A stretch of DNA of 64,000 nt from Erythrobacter sp. GTDB taxonomy: Bacteria; Pseudomonadota; Alphaproteobacteria; Sphingomonadales; Sphingomonadaceae. Below are positions 21,301-29,133 of this stretch, one piece after another (position 1 is the first letter of the stretch; each line of letters starts with the position of its first letter). The notes under the pieces are model-generated. The model was not told the origin of the DNA and did no database searches. It saw only the letters and a list, made by a program, of their open reading frames with translations. The position numbers were made by a program, and so were the translations under genes. The stretch lies in assembly GCA_019739335.1 (NCBI GenBank), contig CP073261.1, forward strand, positions 1,742,818-1,806,817. The letters are read 5' to 3'.

Positions 21301-21666
21301 CACCAGTACCAGCGTCCGCACCGCACCAAGCCCGCGCAGGTTGAGCGTGGCCTGGCCGACCCCGCCCTCGCCGTTCTGGAGCGAGTCACCGACTGTACCG
21401 GAATTGGCGAGCGCAGGGATCTCGCGCAGGGCATCGGTGGCGTCGATCACCCCGGTATTGCGGATATCGTCGGACGATACCGTCGCGATCGGGGAAGGGG
21501 CGGCTTCGTTGGCGTCGCGCTGGATACGGGAGCCAGTGACGACAATTGTGGATTCGTCTGAAGCTTCCTGTCCGCCGCTTTCCTGGGCGAGCGCGTTGGT
21601 GGACGCGAGCACCATCGAAACTGCAATGGGCGCGCAAGCGAGTTTGAGTCTAGCCTGAAAGTTCAT
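18322..21666 (-). CDS. TonB-dependent outer-membrane receptor
   Basis: The 1114-residue protein starts with a signal peptide cut near ALAQESGG and then has the plug domain, beginning with STIVVTGSRIQRD and including LNLRGLGAVRTLVLVDGRRHVSG and the GGASAVYGADAVTGVVNY segment. The rest is a long beta barrel with many aromatic and Asn/Gly-rich strands. Length and motifs place it with the large Sphingomonad receptors that import oligosaccharides, peptides or other organic nutrients rather than with small siderophore receptors. No substrate can be read. It is divergent from a receptor of the same subfamily. No SusD, FecR or sigma gene lies beside it. Confidence 0.9.
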   Translation of the reverse strand: MNFQARLKLACAPIAVSMVLASTNALAQESGGQEASDESTIVVTGSRIQRDANEAAPSPIATVSSDDIRNTGVIDATDALREIPALANSGTVGDSLQNGEGGVGQATLNLRGLGAVRTLVLVDGRRHVSGVSGSQIVDVSSIPTALIERVEVLTGGASAVYGADAVTGVVNYVLMDDFTGFEIDAVGGLSADGDGFTGSIDGAIGFDLPNNRGNITLAMGYSHTEELLQGDRAFYANNGQFNTGTTYPSPLRRFQKGDLGTGTPNFSNYYSIDNGLLPFGFSIPDAADFIADYEATFGTTPTLTQTELALIDRAANAPALAYQSDPRFAISSGAGLIFRRDFGFFEADINNNGINDCQESFIGLTGFGGGGCYVSTPDGGVKIFEDGIIASSSNQFGGDGAPERLSGASLIPSNERIYANILANFAVSDGVELFLDAKYVNSVTGSQNPYNTFYDSLLIFADNPYIPAAIQADADEAGGLRVSRDFTDLGLARQIAERETYRLVGGLRGDFGAGNEFSWEVSANWGRFESTIENENTVLYDRLFASIDAVDEGEFLTGTPNGNVVCRSDLDPEARHPGSQFFPVIERGFFTFNPGDGSCRPASLFNGEQSVSQEAVDFITATTTNRAALEQFVVNATLVGDTSSFFEMPGGPIGFAVGAEYREESSSFAFDPLTLGIAPIDTPDIDAGQFIGDVSDNQQLIFDAQTRTFNTGGSFDVAEAFAEINIPILADVPFFEVLEVSGAARYSEYSTVGDTFTWSLSGIWAPIEDIRFRGTYSQAVRAPNISELFDPQQGTTFRPSDPCDASQIDVLDAAAAQLRQANCIAAFQALGASAEDYSTGGVYDYEDPLTARFSGTSGGNPNLSEETAKTYTFGTVITPRFIPGLVVSVDYYNIEIEDAIAAVSSQDIVNSCYDAAGFPNQFCDLFTRNGTEGSPTFLGFTFLEQTQLNFGRIETAGIDGAVAYSFDIGEFDIGARAAVNWVDYIDRFFDPTDPTANNPGLREEQRPEWAGVGSLSVGYGPITLRYGLQYVDSTAFAGIEIETAEAQVGAAGFADEYFIHDVSLTYDADEFSVYGGVNNLTDEQPYPTNFSYPVNPYGTYFFLGVTLRGDIPGM

Positions 21667-21727
21667 GGTCCGGTCCCCGTGTTCGAAGTGACTGCCGAGT
21701 TTGATGCGACAAGGGGAAAGTGCTTCA

Positions 21728-21740
21728 CAGTTCGCAACTG
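21728..21740. promoter_or_regulatory. Inverted repeat near minus-strand receptor start
   Basis: CAGTT-CGC-AACTG is a perfect 5-3-5 palindrome 62 bp upstream of the minus-strand receptor gene. It could be an operator for a local regulator. No matching site was seen upstream of the plus-strand receptor. Confidence 0.35.
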
Positions 21741-21884
21741 CACAATCAGACAATTACGTGAGACCCAATTTTGGAGAAACTATGTTGCACCGCAACAACA
21801 AAAATCTGTCTATTTCGAATAAATACAGAAATAACAGTAATTTGCCGAACACAGACCAAAGGCTAGGGTCACCCACCGGAGGTG

Positions 21885-21900
21885 TGTGAATTTAGTCACA
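21885..21900. promoter_or_regulatory. CRP-type palindrome TGTGA-N6-TCACA
   Basis: TGTGAATTTAGTCACA matches the canonical CRP/FNR-superfamily core in all ten fixed positions. It lies roughly in the middle of the divergent region, about 220-230 bp from each receptor start, next to the AT-rich block. A CRP-family regulator could use it to control both receptors by carbon status. Confidence 0.55.
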
Positions 21901-22127
21901 GCTAAAACCAAAAGGGGATATATGCGGCAACCCGAGGCCCTGCCGTTTTGACAAGGGGCACCCGCTATTGCACTCAACACGGTAGCGCATGGACCAACGC
22001 AGCTTACCCCTGCAGGTCCGACGCGTGGCGATGGTTGGCACCTCTCCTTGCCCAACCCGCGCTGAACGATAAATGAATTCGGGTCTCGTGGTTGCGATAC
22101 CCTCTCCTCAAGGTGGACGGGACAAAT

Positions 22128-25100
22128 ATGAAAAAGTTTCAGAAGAAGGCCCTGACGGGATTCGCCGTTTCCGTATCGGCAGTGGCTCTGCTGGCGGGTG
22201 CGCCGGTTTATGCGCAGGATGCCGACGACGAATGCGAAGTCGATGCCGCTGGCGTTCAGGATGAAGACTGCGAAATCGTAAGTGCTGATGGTTCTCAGGC
22301 AGAATCAGGCCAGATCGTCGTCACCGGCTCGCGTATCGGCCGTGCGGACACCTATTCCAGCATTTCGCCGCTGCAGATCCTCACCACCGAGGCTGCGCGC
22401 GACGTTGGTGAATTCGACGCTGCACAGATCCTTCAGCGTTCCGAAGCCGCTTCGGGCACCCAGATCGACGCCACCTTCCAGGGCTTCGTGCTGAACAACG
22501 GTCCGGGTTCGCAAACGCTCGACCTGCGCGGCCTTGGTGCCGACCGCACGCTGCTGCTGGTCAACGGCCGCCGCCTCGCACCTGCCGGTGTCGAAGGCGC
22601 GCCGACCAACCCTTCGATCAACCTGATCCCCGCCTCGCTTGTCCAGCGTTACGACCTGCTGCTTGACGGCGCGTCTTCGGTTTACGGTTCGGACGCCGTG
22701 GCCGGTGTGGGCAACATCATCCTGCGCAACGATATCGACGGCTTCGAACTGTTCGCCAGCGGCAACTACAACGAGCAGGGCGGTGGCGACGACTACACCC
22801 TTTCGGGCGCATGGGGCACCACCTTCGATCGCGGGTTCTTCGGCATCGGCTTGGAATACTCCCGTCGCGACGAAGTCCGCATTGCCGATCGTGATTTCCT
22901 GGCAGGCTGTAACACGCACTACGAAATCGACCAGAACGGCGACATCCAGACGGTCGGTCGCTTCGACAATGCCAACACCCGCGTTCTGAGTGACGGGGCC
23001 GTCGGCGAAGTCGAGCAACCTTGCAAGATCGAAGCGGCGGTGCGCCGCTTCCTGCCGCAGGGTGGCCTGTTCTACGGCAACCTCTATTACGATGAAACCG
23101 TCTATGCCAGCACCGGCCAGGCGGGTAACTCGTTCGTTCCCTTTTTCAGCGACGCTGTCGATGCTTTCGGCGTTCCGGCTGACCGGAACGGCGATGGCCT
23201 GATGGATGTGGATTTCTCGCAGGTCAGCCGCAACGGTACCGATCTGGAGCCTTCCTTTATCGCCCCGCAGGATCTCTACAACGTCATGGCCTATGGCGAG
23301 TACGAGCTCGGGACCGATCTGAACCTGACTCCGTTCTTCGAAGCCAATTACAGCCGCGCCGAGGTGTCTGCACGCAGCACCGCGCCGCAGTTGTTCCCGT
23401 TCGTACCGGCGCAGAACCCGTTCAACCCCTGTAACATTGCCAACAACGACTGTGGTGATGCGCAGAACCGCTTCGATGACCTGTATAATTTCGCCGGCGG
23501 TGCGTTCGCTCGTCCCCTCGGTGTATCGCGTATTGTCCGCCCGGTCGTTTCGGTAATCGGGGATCGCTCATTCGTTGAAACGGTCCAGGAACAGTATCGC
23601 GGCGTCCTCGGTCTGCGCGGTGACCTTCCGTTCATCGGTGACAGCTGGTCGTTCGAGATTTCAGGTGTCTACTCGCGTTCGGAAGGCCAGTCCTCCCGCA
23701 TCGGGATCCGTGGCGACCGTCTGGCGCTCGCGCTCGGTATCGATCCGACCTCGGCAGCCGGGGTCAACGCGGCTTCGCCAGTCGTTCTCGCAGGCGGACC
23801 CTGCGCGACGTCCGGGTTCCAGAACCCGGACAACCTGCAGCCCGACGTGGTCGCCGGTTGCGTTCCGGTGAACCTGTTCGCCACCTCGTTGTATGACCAG
23901 GCCGTCGGCGATTTCGCGACCCAGGCCGAACGCGACTATCTGTTCGATTCACGCGATTTCGATACCGTGTACGAGCAGACGGTCATCTCCGCCTACGTGA
24001 CTGGCGACGTTGTCGAACTTCCGGCTGGCCCGCTGGCGATCGTGCTCGGCGCTGAATACCGCAGCGATGCCATCGACTCGCAGCCGGATGCCGTTGCGGC
24101 GGAAGGCCTGTTCTTCGGCTTCTTCGCCGATCAGGGCGGCCAAGGCAGCAAGTACATCATGGAGGCCTTCGGCGAAATCGACATCCCGGTGTTCGACGAT
24201 GATTTCTTTGGTGAATTCGATTTCAGCGCCTCGGGCCGTATCAGCGACGAGGAATTCTACGGGACCAACACCACCTACTCGCTCAAGGCGGGCTGGCGTC
24301 CGATCCCGCAGGTTCTGCTGAAGGCGAGCTTCGGTACATCGTTCCGTGCCCCGAACCTGCGCGAAAACTTCCTCGCCGGTCAGTCGGGCTTCGGCGGACT
24401 CATCGATCCTTGTGCGGTCCCTGCAGCAGCGTTCCAGCCGCTCAACGGCGGCTACCAACCGCAACTCGATACCCGCGACCCTGAAGTTCTGGCCAACTGC
24501 CAGCGCGAAGGCCGCGACCCGACCCGCGTCGGTATCGATGCCAGTGGCGCAAACACCACCACGCAGCCGAGCGTGGAGATCACCTCGGGCGGCAGCCTCG
24601 AACTCGATCCGGAAACTTCGGAATCGTTCACCGCTGGTGTTGCGATCACCGAGAACTTCGGCGGCCTCGATATAGCGTTCAACTTCAACTACTTCGACAT
24701 TCAGGTCGAGGGCGCTATTGCGGAGCCGAGCGGTCAGTTCATCGTCAACGAGTGCTTCCTGCGGGATGATGGGGTTCGTAGCAACTTCTGCGACTTCATT
24801 GACTTCGACTCCGATCCTGCAAGCCGCCAGCTGATCACCGATGTGTTCGCGGGCTTCGTGAACATCAACTCGGAAGCAGTCCGTGGTATCGATCTGAATG
24901 CTACCTTCGACTATTCGGTGCCTATGGGTGGTGAAACGCTCGACCTGTCGTTGGGCGTTCGTGCCAACCACCTGATCGAACGTAGCAGCGTGTTCCTTGA
25001 CGATCAGGGCAATGCGATCTTCGACGATGACGCTGGTGAATTCGGTTTCCCGTCCTGGACCGGCCGTGCGACCTTCTCGGTCGGCTATTCGGACTTCCTG

Positions 25101-25553
25101 GTGACCTGGCAGACCCGCTGGATCGGCGAGGTCCAGCAGCAGGCCGATGGTATCGACCTTGCAGCGGACGTGTTCGGTCGCGGCCCCGACGGGTTCCTGG
25201 TCGATCCCGATGGCAATGGTGCTGCGAACTTCTTCAGCGATACCTGCACTGGCAACGGTTCGGGCAGCAATACTGGCCCGGGCGGCGCATTCGTTCCGGA
25301 CGGCATTGTGGCTGGCGACGGGCTGTTCTGCCGCGACGTCGGGTTCGCCGAAGACTATTTCGTCCACACGATTTCGCTGCGGTATGACTTCAACGAAGAC
25401 ATTACGCTGCGCGCCGGTGTGACGAATATCTTCGACACCAATCCGCCGCTGATCGACACCAACGAAGTGTTCGGCATCTCGAACACCCCGATCGGCAACG
25501 GTTACGATCTCGACGGTCGCGAATTCTTCGCTTCAGCGTCGATCCGCTTCTGA
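22128..25553 (+). CDS. TonB-dependent outer-membrane receptor
   Basis: The protein (1141 residues) has a signal peptide cut near VYAQDADD, then an acidic Cys-containing linker before the plug, which starts GQIVVTGSRIGRAD. The plug shows LDLRGLGADRTLLLVNGRRLAPAG and LDGASSVYGSDAVAGVGN. A very long barrel ends in an aromatic residue (FASASIRF), the signal for outer-membrane assembly. It is of the same large subfamily as the divergent receptor. Codon use is unusually rich in GGT, CGT and GTT endings for this window, as in highly expressed genes, so it may be an abundant porin-like receptor. A strong terminator follows. The substrate is unknown. Confidence 0.92.
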   Translation: MKKFQKKALTGFAVSVSAVALLAGAPVYAQDADDECEVDAAGVQDEDCEIVSADGSQAESGQIVVTGSRIGRADTYSSISPLQILTTEAARDVGEFDAAQILQRSEAASGTQIDATFQGFVLNNGPGSQTLDLRGLGADRTLLLVNGRRLAPAGVEGAPTNPSINLIPASLVQRYDLLLDGASSVYGSDAVAGVGNIILRNDIDGFELFASGNYNEQGGGDDYTLSGAWGTTFDRGFFGIGLEYSRRDEVRIADRDFLAGCNTHYEIDQNGDIQTVGRFDNANTRVLSDGAVGEVEQPCKIEAAVRRFLPQGGLFYGNLYYDETVYASTGQAGNSFVPFFSDAVDAFGVPADRNGDGLMDVDFSQVSRNGTDLEPSFIAPQDLYNVMAYGEYELGTDLNLTPFFEANYSRAEVSARSTAPQLFPFVPAQNPFNPCNIANNDCGDAQNRFDDLYNFAGGAFARPLGVSRIVRPVVSVIGDRSFVETVQEQYRGVLGLRGDLPFIGDSWSFEISGVYSRSEGQSSRIGIRGDRLALALGIDPTSAAGVNAASPVVLAGGPCATSGFQNPDNLQPDVVAGCVPVNLFATSLYDQAVGDFATQAERDYLFDSRDFDTVYEQTVISAYVTGDVVELPAGPLAIVLGAEYRSDAIDSQPDAVAAEGLFFGFFADQGGQGSKYIMEAFGEIDIPVFDDDFFGEFDFSASGRISDEEFYGTNTTYSLKAGWRPIPQVLLKASFGTSFRAPNLRENFLAGQSGFGGLIDPCAVPAAAFQPLNGGYQPQLDTRDPEVLANCQREGRDPTRVGIDASGANTTTQPSVEITSGGSLELDPETSESFTAGVAITENFGGLDIAFNFNYFDIQVEGAIAEPSGQFIVNECFLRDDGVRSNFCDFIDFDSDPASRQLITDVFAGFVNINSEAVRGIDLNATFDYSVPMGGETLDLSLGVRANHLIERSSVFLDDQGNAIFDDDAGEFGFPSWTGRATFSVGYSDFLVTWQTRWIGEVQQQADGIDLAADVFGRGPDGFLVDPDGNGAANFFSDTCTGNGSGSNTGPGGAFVPDGIVAGDGLFCRDVGFAEDYFVHTISLRYDFNEDITLRAGVTNIFDTNPPLIDTNEVFGISNTPIGNGYDLDGREFFASASIRF

Positions 25554-25582
25554 TCCGCACGCTTCCGTAAGGAACGACAATG

Positions 25583-25618
25583 GGAAAGGCCTCGCAACTC
25601 CGGTTGCGGGGCCTTTCC
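25583..25618 (+). terminator. Strong hairpin terminator after TonB receptor
   Basis: GGAAAGGCCTCGCAAC pairs with GTTGCGGGGCCTTTCC over 16 positions with a single T-G wobble and a four-base loop, followed by TTT. It lies 30 bp after the receptor stop. Confidence 0.85.
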
Positions 25619-25663
25619 TTTGGCCCTGCGCAATCGGGGCGGCGATTTCCCGTGGTGAACCGC

Positions 25664-25691
25664 TTGACCCGCGGCTGGCGGCGCTTAGGAC
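25664..25691 (+). promoter_or_regulatory. Possible sigma-70 promoter of the SDR-mtnP operon
   Basis: TTGACC and TAGGAC are 16 bases apart, starting 46 bp after the terminator hairpin and 49 bp before the SDR start. The -35 box is good and the -10 box is weak. Only these elements support it. Confidence 0.3.
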
Positions 25692-25739
25692 CGCTGGCAG
25701 GACATCGCCGTTTCATCGGCGCCAAAGTGAGGGACAGGC

Positions 25740-26537
25740 ATGATTATCGACGCAAGCATTGCCGCCGTGGTCACCGGCGGCGCATCCGGCCTTGGGGAAG
25801 CGACCGCGCGGGCGCTGGCGGGCAAGGGCGCCAAGGTCGCCATTTTCGACATGAACGCCGAGCGCGGGGAAGTTGTCGCGGGTGAGATTGGCGGGGTGTT
25901 CTGTCAGGTTGACGTATCCGACGAAGCCTCGCTCGATGCGGGCTTCGCCAAGGCCCGCGCCGCCCACGGGCAGGAACGGGTGCTGGTCAATTGCGCCGGG
26001 ATCGCCACCATCGGCAAGCTCACCAAGCGTGACCGCGAGACGGGTGAGATTTCGCACCTGCCGTTCGAGACCTTCGCAAAGACCATTAAGGTCAACCTGA
26101 TCGGCACCTTCCAGACGATGGCCAAGGCCGCCACCGGGATGATGGCAATCGATCCCGTAGGCGAGCCCGATGGGAATTCGGGCGAGCGCGGGGTCATCAT
26201 CAACACTGCCTCGGTCGCCGCCGAGGACGGGCAGATCGGGCAGGTTGCCTATGCCGCATCCAAGGCGGGCGTTAAGGGTATGACCCTGCCGGTTGCGCGC
26301 GACCTGATGGGGGAGGGTATCCGCGTCAACGCGATACTGCCCGGCATTTTCCACACCCCGATGATGGATAGCCTGCCCGAAAAGGCACAAGCAGCGCTGG
26401 CCGCATCGATCCCGTTCCCCAAGCGGCTCGGCAAGCCCGAAGAATATGCCGCGCTCGCCTGCTTCATGATCGAGGCAGAATACATGAATGCCGAAACCGT
26501 CCGGCTTGACGGTGCCATCCGTATGCCCCCCAAATAG
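25740..26537 (+). CDS. SDR, type II 3-hydroxyacyl-CoA dehydrogenase-like
   Basis: This 265-residue short-chain dehydrogenase has the NAD-binding TGGASGLGEATARAL at residues 12-26, the Asp that selects NAD at the end of strand 2 (AIFDMNAE), NCAGI, and the catalytic Ser and YAASK Tyr-Lys pair. The long insertion before the active site (KLTKRDRETGEISHLPFETFAKTI) is typical of HSD10-like 3-hydroxyacyl-CoA dehydrogenases, which work in fatty-acid and branched-chain amino-acid breakdown. A 20-bp gap separates it from mtnP, so they form an operon. Confidence 0.85.
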   Translation: MIIDASIAAVVTGGASGLGEATARALAGKGAKVAIFDMNAERGEVVAGEIGGVFCQVDVSDEASLDAGFAKARAAHGQERVLVNCAGIATIGKLTKRDRETGEISHLPFETFAKTIKVNLIGTFQTMAKAATGMMAIDPVGEPDGNSGERGVIINTASVAAEDGQIGQVAYAASKAGVKGMTLPVARDLMGEGIRVNAILPGIFHTPMMDSLPEKAQAALAASIPFPKRLGKPEEYAALACFMIEAEYMNAETVRLDGAIRMPPK

Positions 26538-26557
26538 GGGGCTAGACAGGGGAGTTC

Positions 26558-27442
26558 ATGAACTTGGGCGAATGGCATATCGGGGTAATCGGCGGTTCGG
26601 GTTTGTATGAGCCCGGCGCACTGGAAGATGCGCAGGAAATTGAAGTCGCCAGCGCTTTTGGCGAGCCATCCGGTCCGGTGGTGACCGGGCGCATCGGCGG
26701 GGTGCGGTTCACCTTTATCGCCCGGCATGGTGCCGGGCACCGCCTTTCGCCAAGCCATGTCAACTATCGTGCCAATGTGGACGCGCTGAAGCGATGCGGA
26801 GTGACGGATCTTCTGGCGATATCGGCTATCGGGAGCCTGCGCGAAGACATCGCTCCCGGCCACTTCGTGATTGTCGACCAGCTGATCGATCGCACCTCGA
26901 GCAGCTCAGGGGGGCGCGAGCGGAGCTTCTTCGGCGAGGGGGTGGTCGCGCATGTGCCCCTGGCTGATCCTGTCTGCCCGCGCTTGGCGGCAATGGCGGC
27001 CGATGCAGCAGAGCGTGCCGGCCCGACAGTGCACCGCACGGGTACCTATGTCGCCATCGAGGGGCCGCAATTCTCCACCCGTGCCGAAAGCCAGCTCTAT
27101 CGCCAATGGGGCGCGGATGTGATCGGCATGACGGCGATGCCAGAAGCCCGCCTCGCGCGCGAGGCGGAATTGCCCTATGCGCTGGTCGCCATGGTTACCG
27201 ATTACGACTGCTGGCGCGCTGCCGGGGAAGATGTCGACGTGGCCGACATTCTGCGGGTGATGCACGGCAATGCCGAAAACGCCCGTGCCATGCTGGCCGA
27301 ATTCGGTGCAGCCCTGCCCGATCAGCGCAGCGCGAGCCCGATTGACTCGGTGCTCGACACTGCGATCATTACTCCGCGCGAGAAATGGGATCCCACGGTC
27401 ACCGCACGACTGGACGCGATCGCGCGGAGATTGCTGGGCTGA
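26558..27442 (+). CDS. mtnP: S-methyl-5'-thioadenosine phosphorylase
   Basis: The 294-residue enzyme belongs to the MTAP branch of purine nucleoside phosphorylases: phosphate-binding GVIGGSGLYEPGAL, FIARHGAGHRLSPSHVNYRAN, EGPQFSTRAESQLYRQWGADVIGMT and the adenine-binding VTDYDCW. It cleaves methylthioadenosine, a by-product of polyamine and quorum-signal synthesis, to adenine and methylthioribose-1-phosphate. The Asp in TDYDCW is the residue that favours 6-aminopurines. The remainder of the methionine salvage pathway is not in this window. Confidence 0.92.
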   Translation: MNLGEWHIGVIGGSGLYEPGALEDAQEIEVASAFGEPSGPVVTGRIGGVRFTFIARHGAGHRLSPSHVNYRANVDALKRCGVTDLLAISAIGSLREDIAPGHFVIVDQLIDRTSSSSGGRERSFFGEGVVAHVPLADPVCPRLAAMAADAAERAGPTVHRTGTYVAIEGPQFSTRAESQLYRQWGADVIGMTAMPEARLAREAELPYALVAMVTDYDCWRAAGEDVDVADILRVMHGNAENARAMLAEFGAALPDQRSASPIDSVLDTAIITPREKWDPTVTARLDAIARRLLG

Positions 27443-27524
27443 GTGCCTCTCCGCATCGTTTCATACGCCGGAAGGGCCGGTTGATAGCGGAAACTTGCAA
27501 AGCGGGCAAAACTTGCACAAGGTA

Positions 27525-27538
27525 GTTGCCTATGCAAC
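27525..27538. promoter_or_regulatory. Inverted repeat over the marR start codon
   Basis: GTTGC-CTAT-GCAAC is a perfect 5-4-5 inverted repeat that contains the marR start ATG. Just upstream AACTTGCA occurs twice 18 bp apart (from 27492 and 27510). Together they look like a cluster for an autoregulating MarR protein, but this is inference. Confidence 0.35.
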
Positions 27539-28008
27539 CGACTAGCCGACTTTCCCGCTTCCTGCCCTACCAGCTTTCGCTCGCTTCCAATGCAGTGAGC
27601 GGACGTATCGCGATGGAATATCGCCAACGTTGGGGGCTGAGCATTCCCGAGTGGCGCGTGATGGCGGTGCTGGGGGATAGCGGTGCGGTTACCCAGCGTG
27701 AGCTGACGCGACGGACGTTGATGGACAAGGTAGCGGTGAACCGTGCCTGCAAGGTGCTCGAAGAGCGCGATCTGGCCAAGCGGACCCCGAACGAGCAGGA
27801 CGGGCGTTCGCATCTGCTCGACCTGACCGCTGCAGGGCGCACCATGCATGGCGAGATCATGCCGCTGGCGCAGGAGATGGAGCGGCAATTGTTCGCCGGC
27901 TTTGCTGAGGAAGAACTGGCGCTGTTCCGCAACCTGCTGGAACGTGCGCGCAGCCAGGCCGAAGGTCTTGAAGGCGGCGAACTTTCCGGCGGGTACGGCA
28001 TCCGCTAG
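27532..28008 (+). CDS. MarR-family transcriptional regulator
   Basis: This 158-residue protein is a MarR winged helix: LPYQLSLASNAVSGRIAMEYRQRWGLSIPEWRVMAVLG forms the dimer helix and first DNA-binding helix, TQRELTRRTLMDKVAVNRACKVLEERDLAKR is the helix-turn-helix, and EQDGRSHLLDLTAAG is the wing. ATG at MQPTSRL is preferred over a TTG two codons earlier. The gene is alone, ends at a bidirectional terminator and has palindromic sequence at its own start. Its ligand and targets are unknown. Confidence 0.88.
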   Translation: MQPTSRLSRFLPYQLSLASNAVSGRIAMEYRQRWGLSIPEWRVMAVLGDSGAVTQRELTRRTLMDKVAVNRACKVLEERDLAKRTPNEQDGRSHLLDLTAAGRTMHGEIMPLAQEMERQLFAGFAEEELALFRNLLERARSQAEGLEGGELSGGYGIR

Positions 28009-28028
28009 TATCTTCGCTTCGGACAAGA

Positions 28029-28063
28029 AAAACCCCGCGAGGCGATGGACCGCGCGGGGTTTT
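28029..28063. terminator. Bidirectional terminator between marR and tadC
   Basis: AAAACCCCGCG and CGCGGGGTTTT form an 11-bp perfect stem. It has T-runs in both directions and lies between two convergent genes. Confidence 0.85.
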
Positions 28064-28093
28064 CTGTGTGCAGGCGGCCGATCGTCCTCCGCC

Positions 28094-29119
28094 TTAGCTA
28101 TTGCTTCCCGGACCATCGCCGGAGAAGGCGTCGGCAATCGAACAAGCCGCCGGGCCGAGGATGACGATGAACAGCACCGGCAGGATAAACAGGATCAGCG
28201 GCACCGTCATGATCGCAGGCAGGCGGGCGGCCTTTTCTTCGGCGCGCATCATCCGTTCGTTGCGGAATTCGGCCGAGAGCACGCGCAGGGCAGAAGCCAG
28301 CGGAGTGCCGTATCGCTCGGTCTGGATCATCGTCGTCACCACTCCGCGCACGGCATCGAGATCGACGCGGTAAGCGAAGTTTTCGAATGCCTGGCGGCGC
28401 TCGGTGAGGAAGGCCAGTTCGATTGCCGTTAGGGCGAATTCGTCGCCCAGTTCGGGGTAGGCGCGACCCAGTTCACGGGCGACACGGTTGAAGGCAGCAT
28501 CCACGGTCAGGCCGGCTTCGGCGCAGATCACCAGCAGGTCGAGCGCATCGGGAAGACCCTTCTGGATGGCTTTGACCCGCTTGTTGGAACGGTTCTTCAG
28601 GAAGACTTCGGGCCCCTTGTATCCGGCGATTACCAGTCCGGCGAAGCCCATGAAGCGCTTGGCGCTGCCCCATTCCGGGAAGGTGTCGGTCCAATAGAAG
28701 ACCACCACGCCGACAAGACCGAGCACAACCGGCAGCACCATTCGGGCGAAGATGACGAAGACGGCCCATTCCTTGTTGCGGAGGCCAGCCTGCGCAAGCT
28801 TCTGCTGCACGTCCTTGACCTGATCCTCCTGGAGGACGCGCATGCCCTTCAGCGTGTCCTTGACCTTTTCGGTCCGGTCGGTCTTGCGGACCAGGCTCTG
28901 CCGCTTGCGCGTGGACTGGGTGAGCATCCCGGTCTTCAACTCGTTACGGCGCTGGTTCAGCGCCTTCACGCGCTTGGCCATGGGGTCGCGCACGGTAACA
29001 GCGGCATAGATGGCCAGCAGCACGGCGGCGGCAGCCATGCCGGCGAGGATCGAGCCGACGAGGATGACGTCCACACCGAGGAGGGTAGGGCTGGCGGGTT
29101 GACCGATCGAAAGCAACAT
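28094..29119 (-). CDS. tadC: Tad pilus inner-membrane platform protein TadC
   Basis: The 341-residue protein has one N-terminal transmembrane helix, a charged linker, further membrane segments, and a type II secretion F domain (LPDALDLLVICAEAGLTVDAAFNRVARELG onward) ending in two helices (LPAIMTVPLILFILPVLFIVILGP). TadC and TadB together form the inner-membrane platform of Tad (Flp) pili. The start MLLSIGQPASP is 14 bp after the tadB stop. It is the last gene of this operon; no TadD or TadG genes follow. Confidence 0.9.
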   Translation of the reverse strand: MLLSIGQPASPTLLGVDVILVGSILAGMAAAAVLLAIYAAVTVRDPMAKRVKALNQRRNELKTGMLTQSTRKRQSLVRKTDRTEKVKDTLKGMRVLQEDQVKDVQQKLAQAGLRNKEWAVFVIFARMVLPVVLGLVGVVVFYWTDTFPEWGSAKRFMGFAGLVIAGYKGPEVFLKNRSNKRVKAIQKGLPDALDLLVICAEAGLTVDAAFNRVARELGRAYPELGDEFALTAIELAFLTERRQAFENFAYRVDLDAVRGVVTTMIQTERYGTPLASALRVLSAEFRNERMMRAEEKAARLPAIMTVPLILFILPVLFIVILGPAACSIADAFSGDGPGSNS

Positions 29120-29133
29120 GGTGGTTTCCCCGC

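Larger units (their letters stand above)
21667..22127. other. Divergent control region between two TonB receptors
   Basis: This 461-bp stretch has no convincing gene. The middle (about 21740-21860) is markedly AT-rich compared with the surroundings. It contains an exact CRP-type palindrome and a second inverted repeat near the minus-strand receptor, listed separately. A short minus-strand frame of 81 residues (21810-22055) is Cys-rich, has no ribosome-binding site I can see and crosses both control sites, so I leave it out. Confidence 0.7.

Noticed and set aside
21948-21976. TTGACA as a promoter for the plus-strand TonB receptor
   Set aside because: The -35 is perfect but nothing at 16-18 bp resembles a -10 box, so I do not list it.
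21810-22055. 81-codon minus-strand frame in the divergent receptor region
   Set aside because: It crosses the CRP-type site, is Cys-rich without motif, and has no visible ribosome-binding site.
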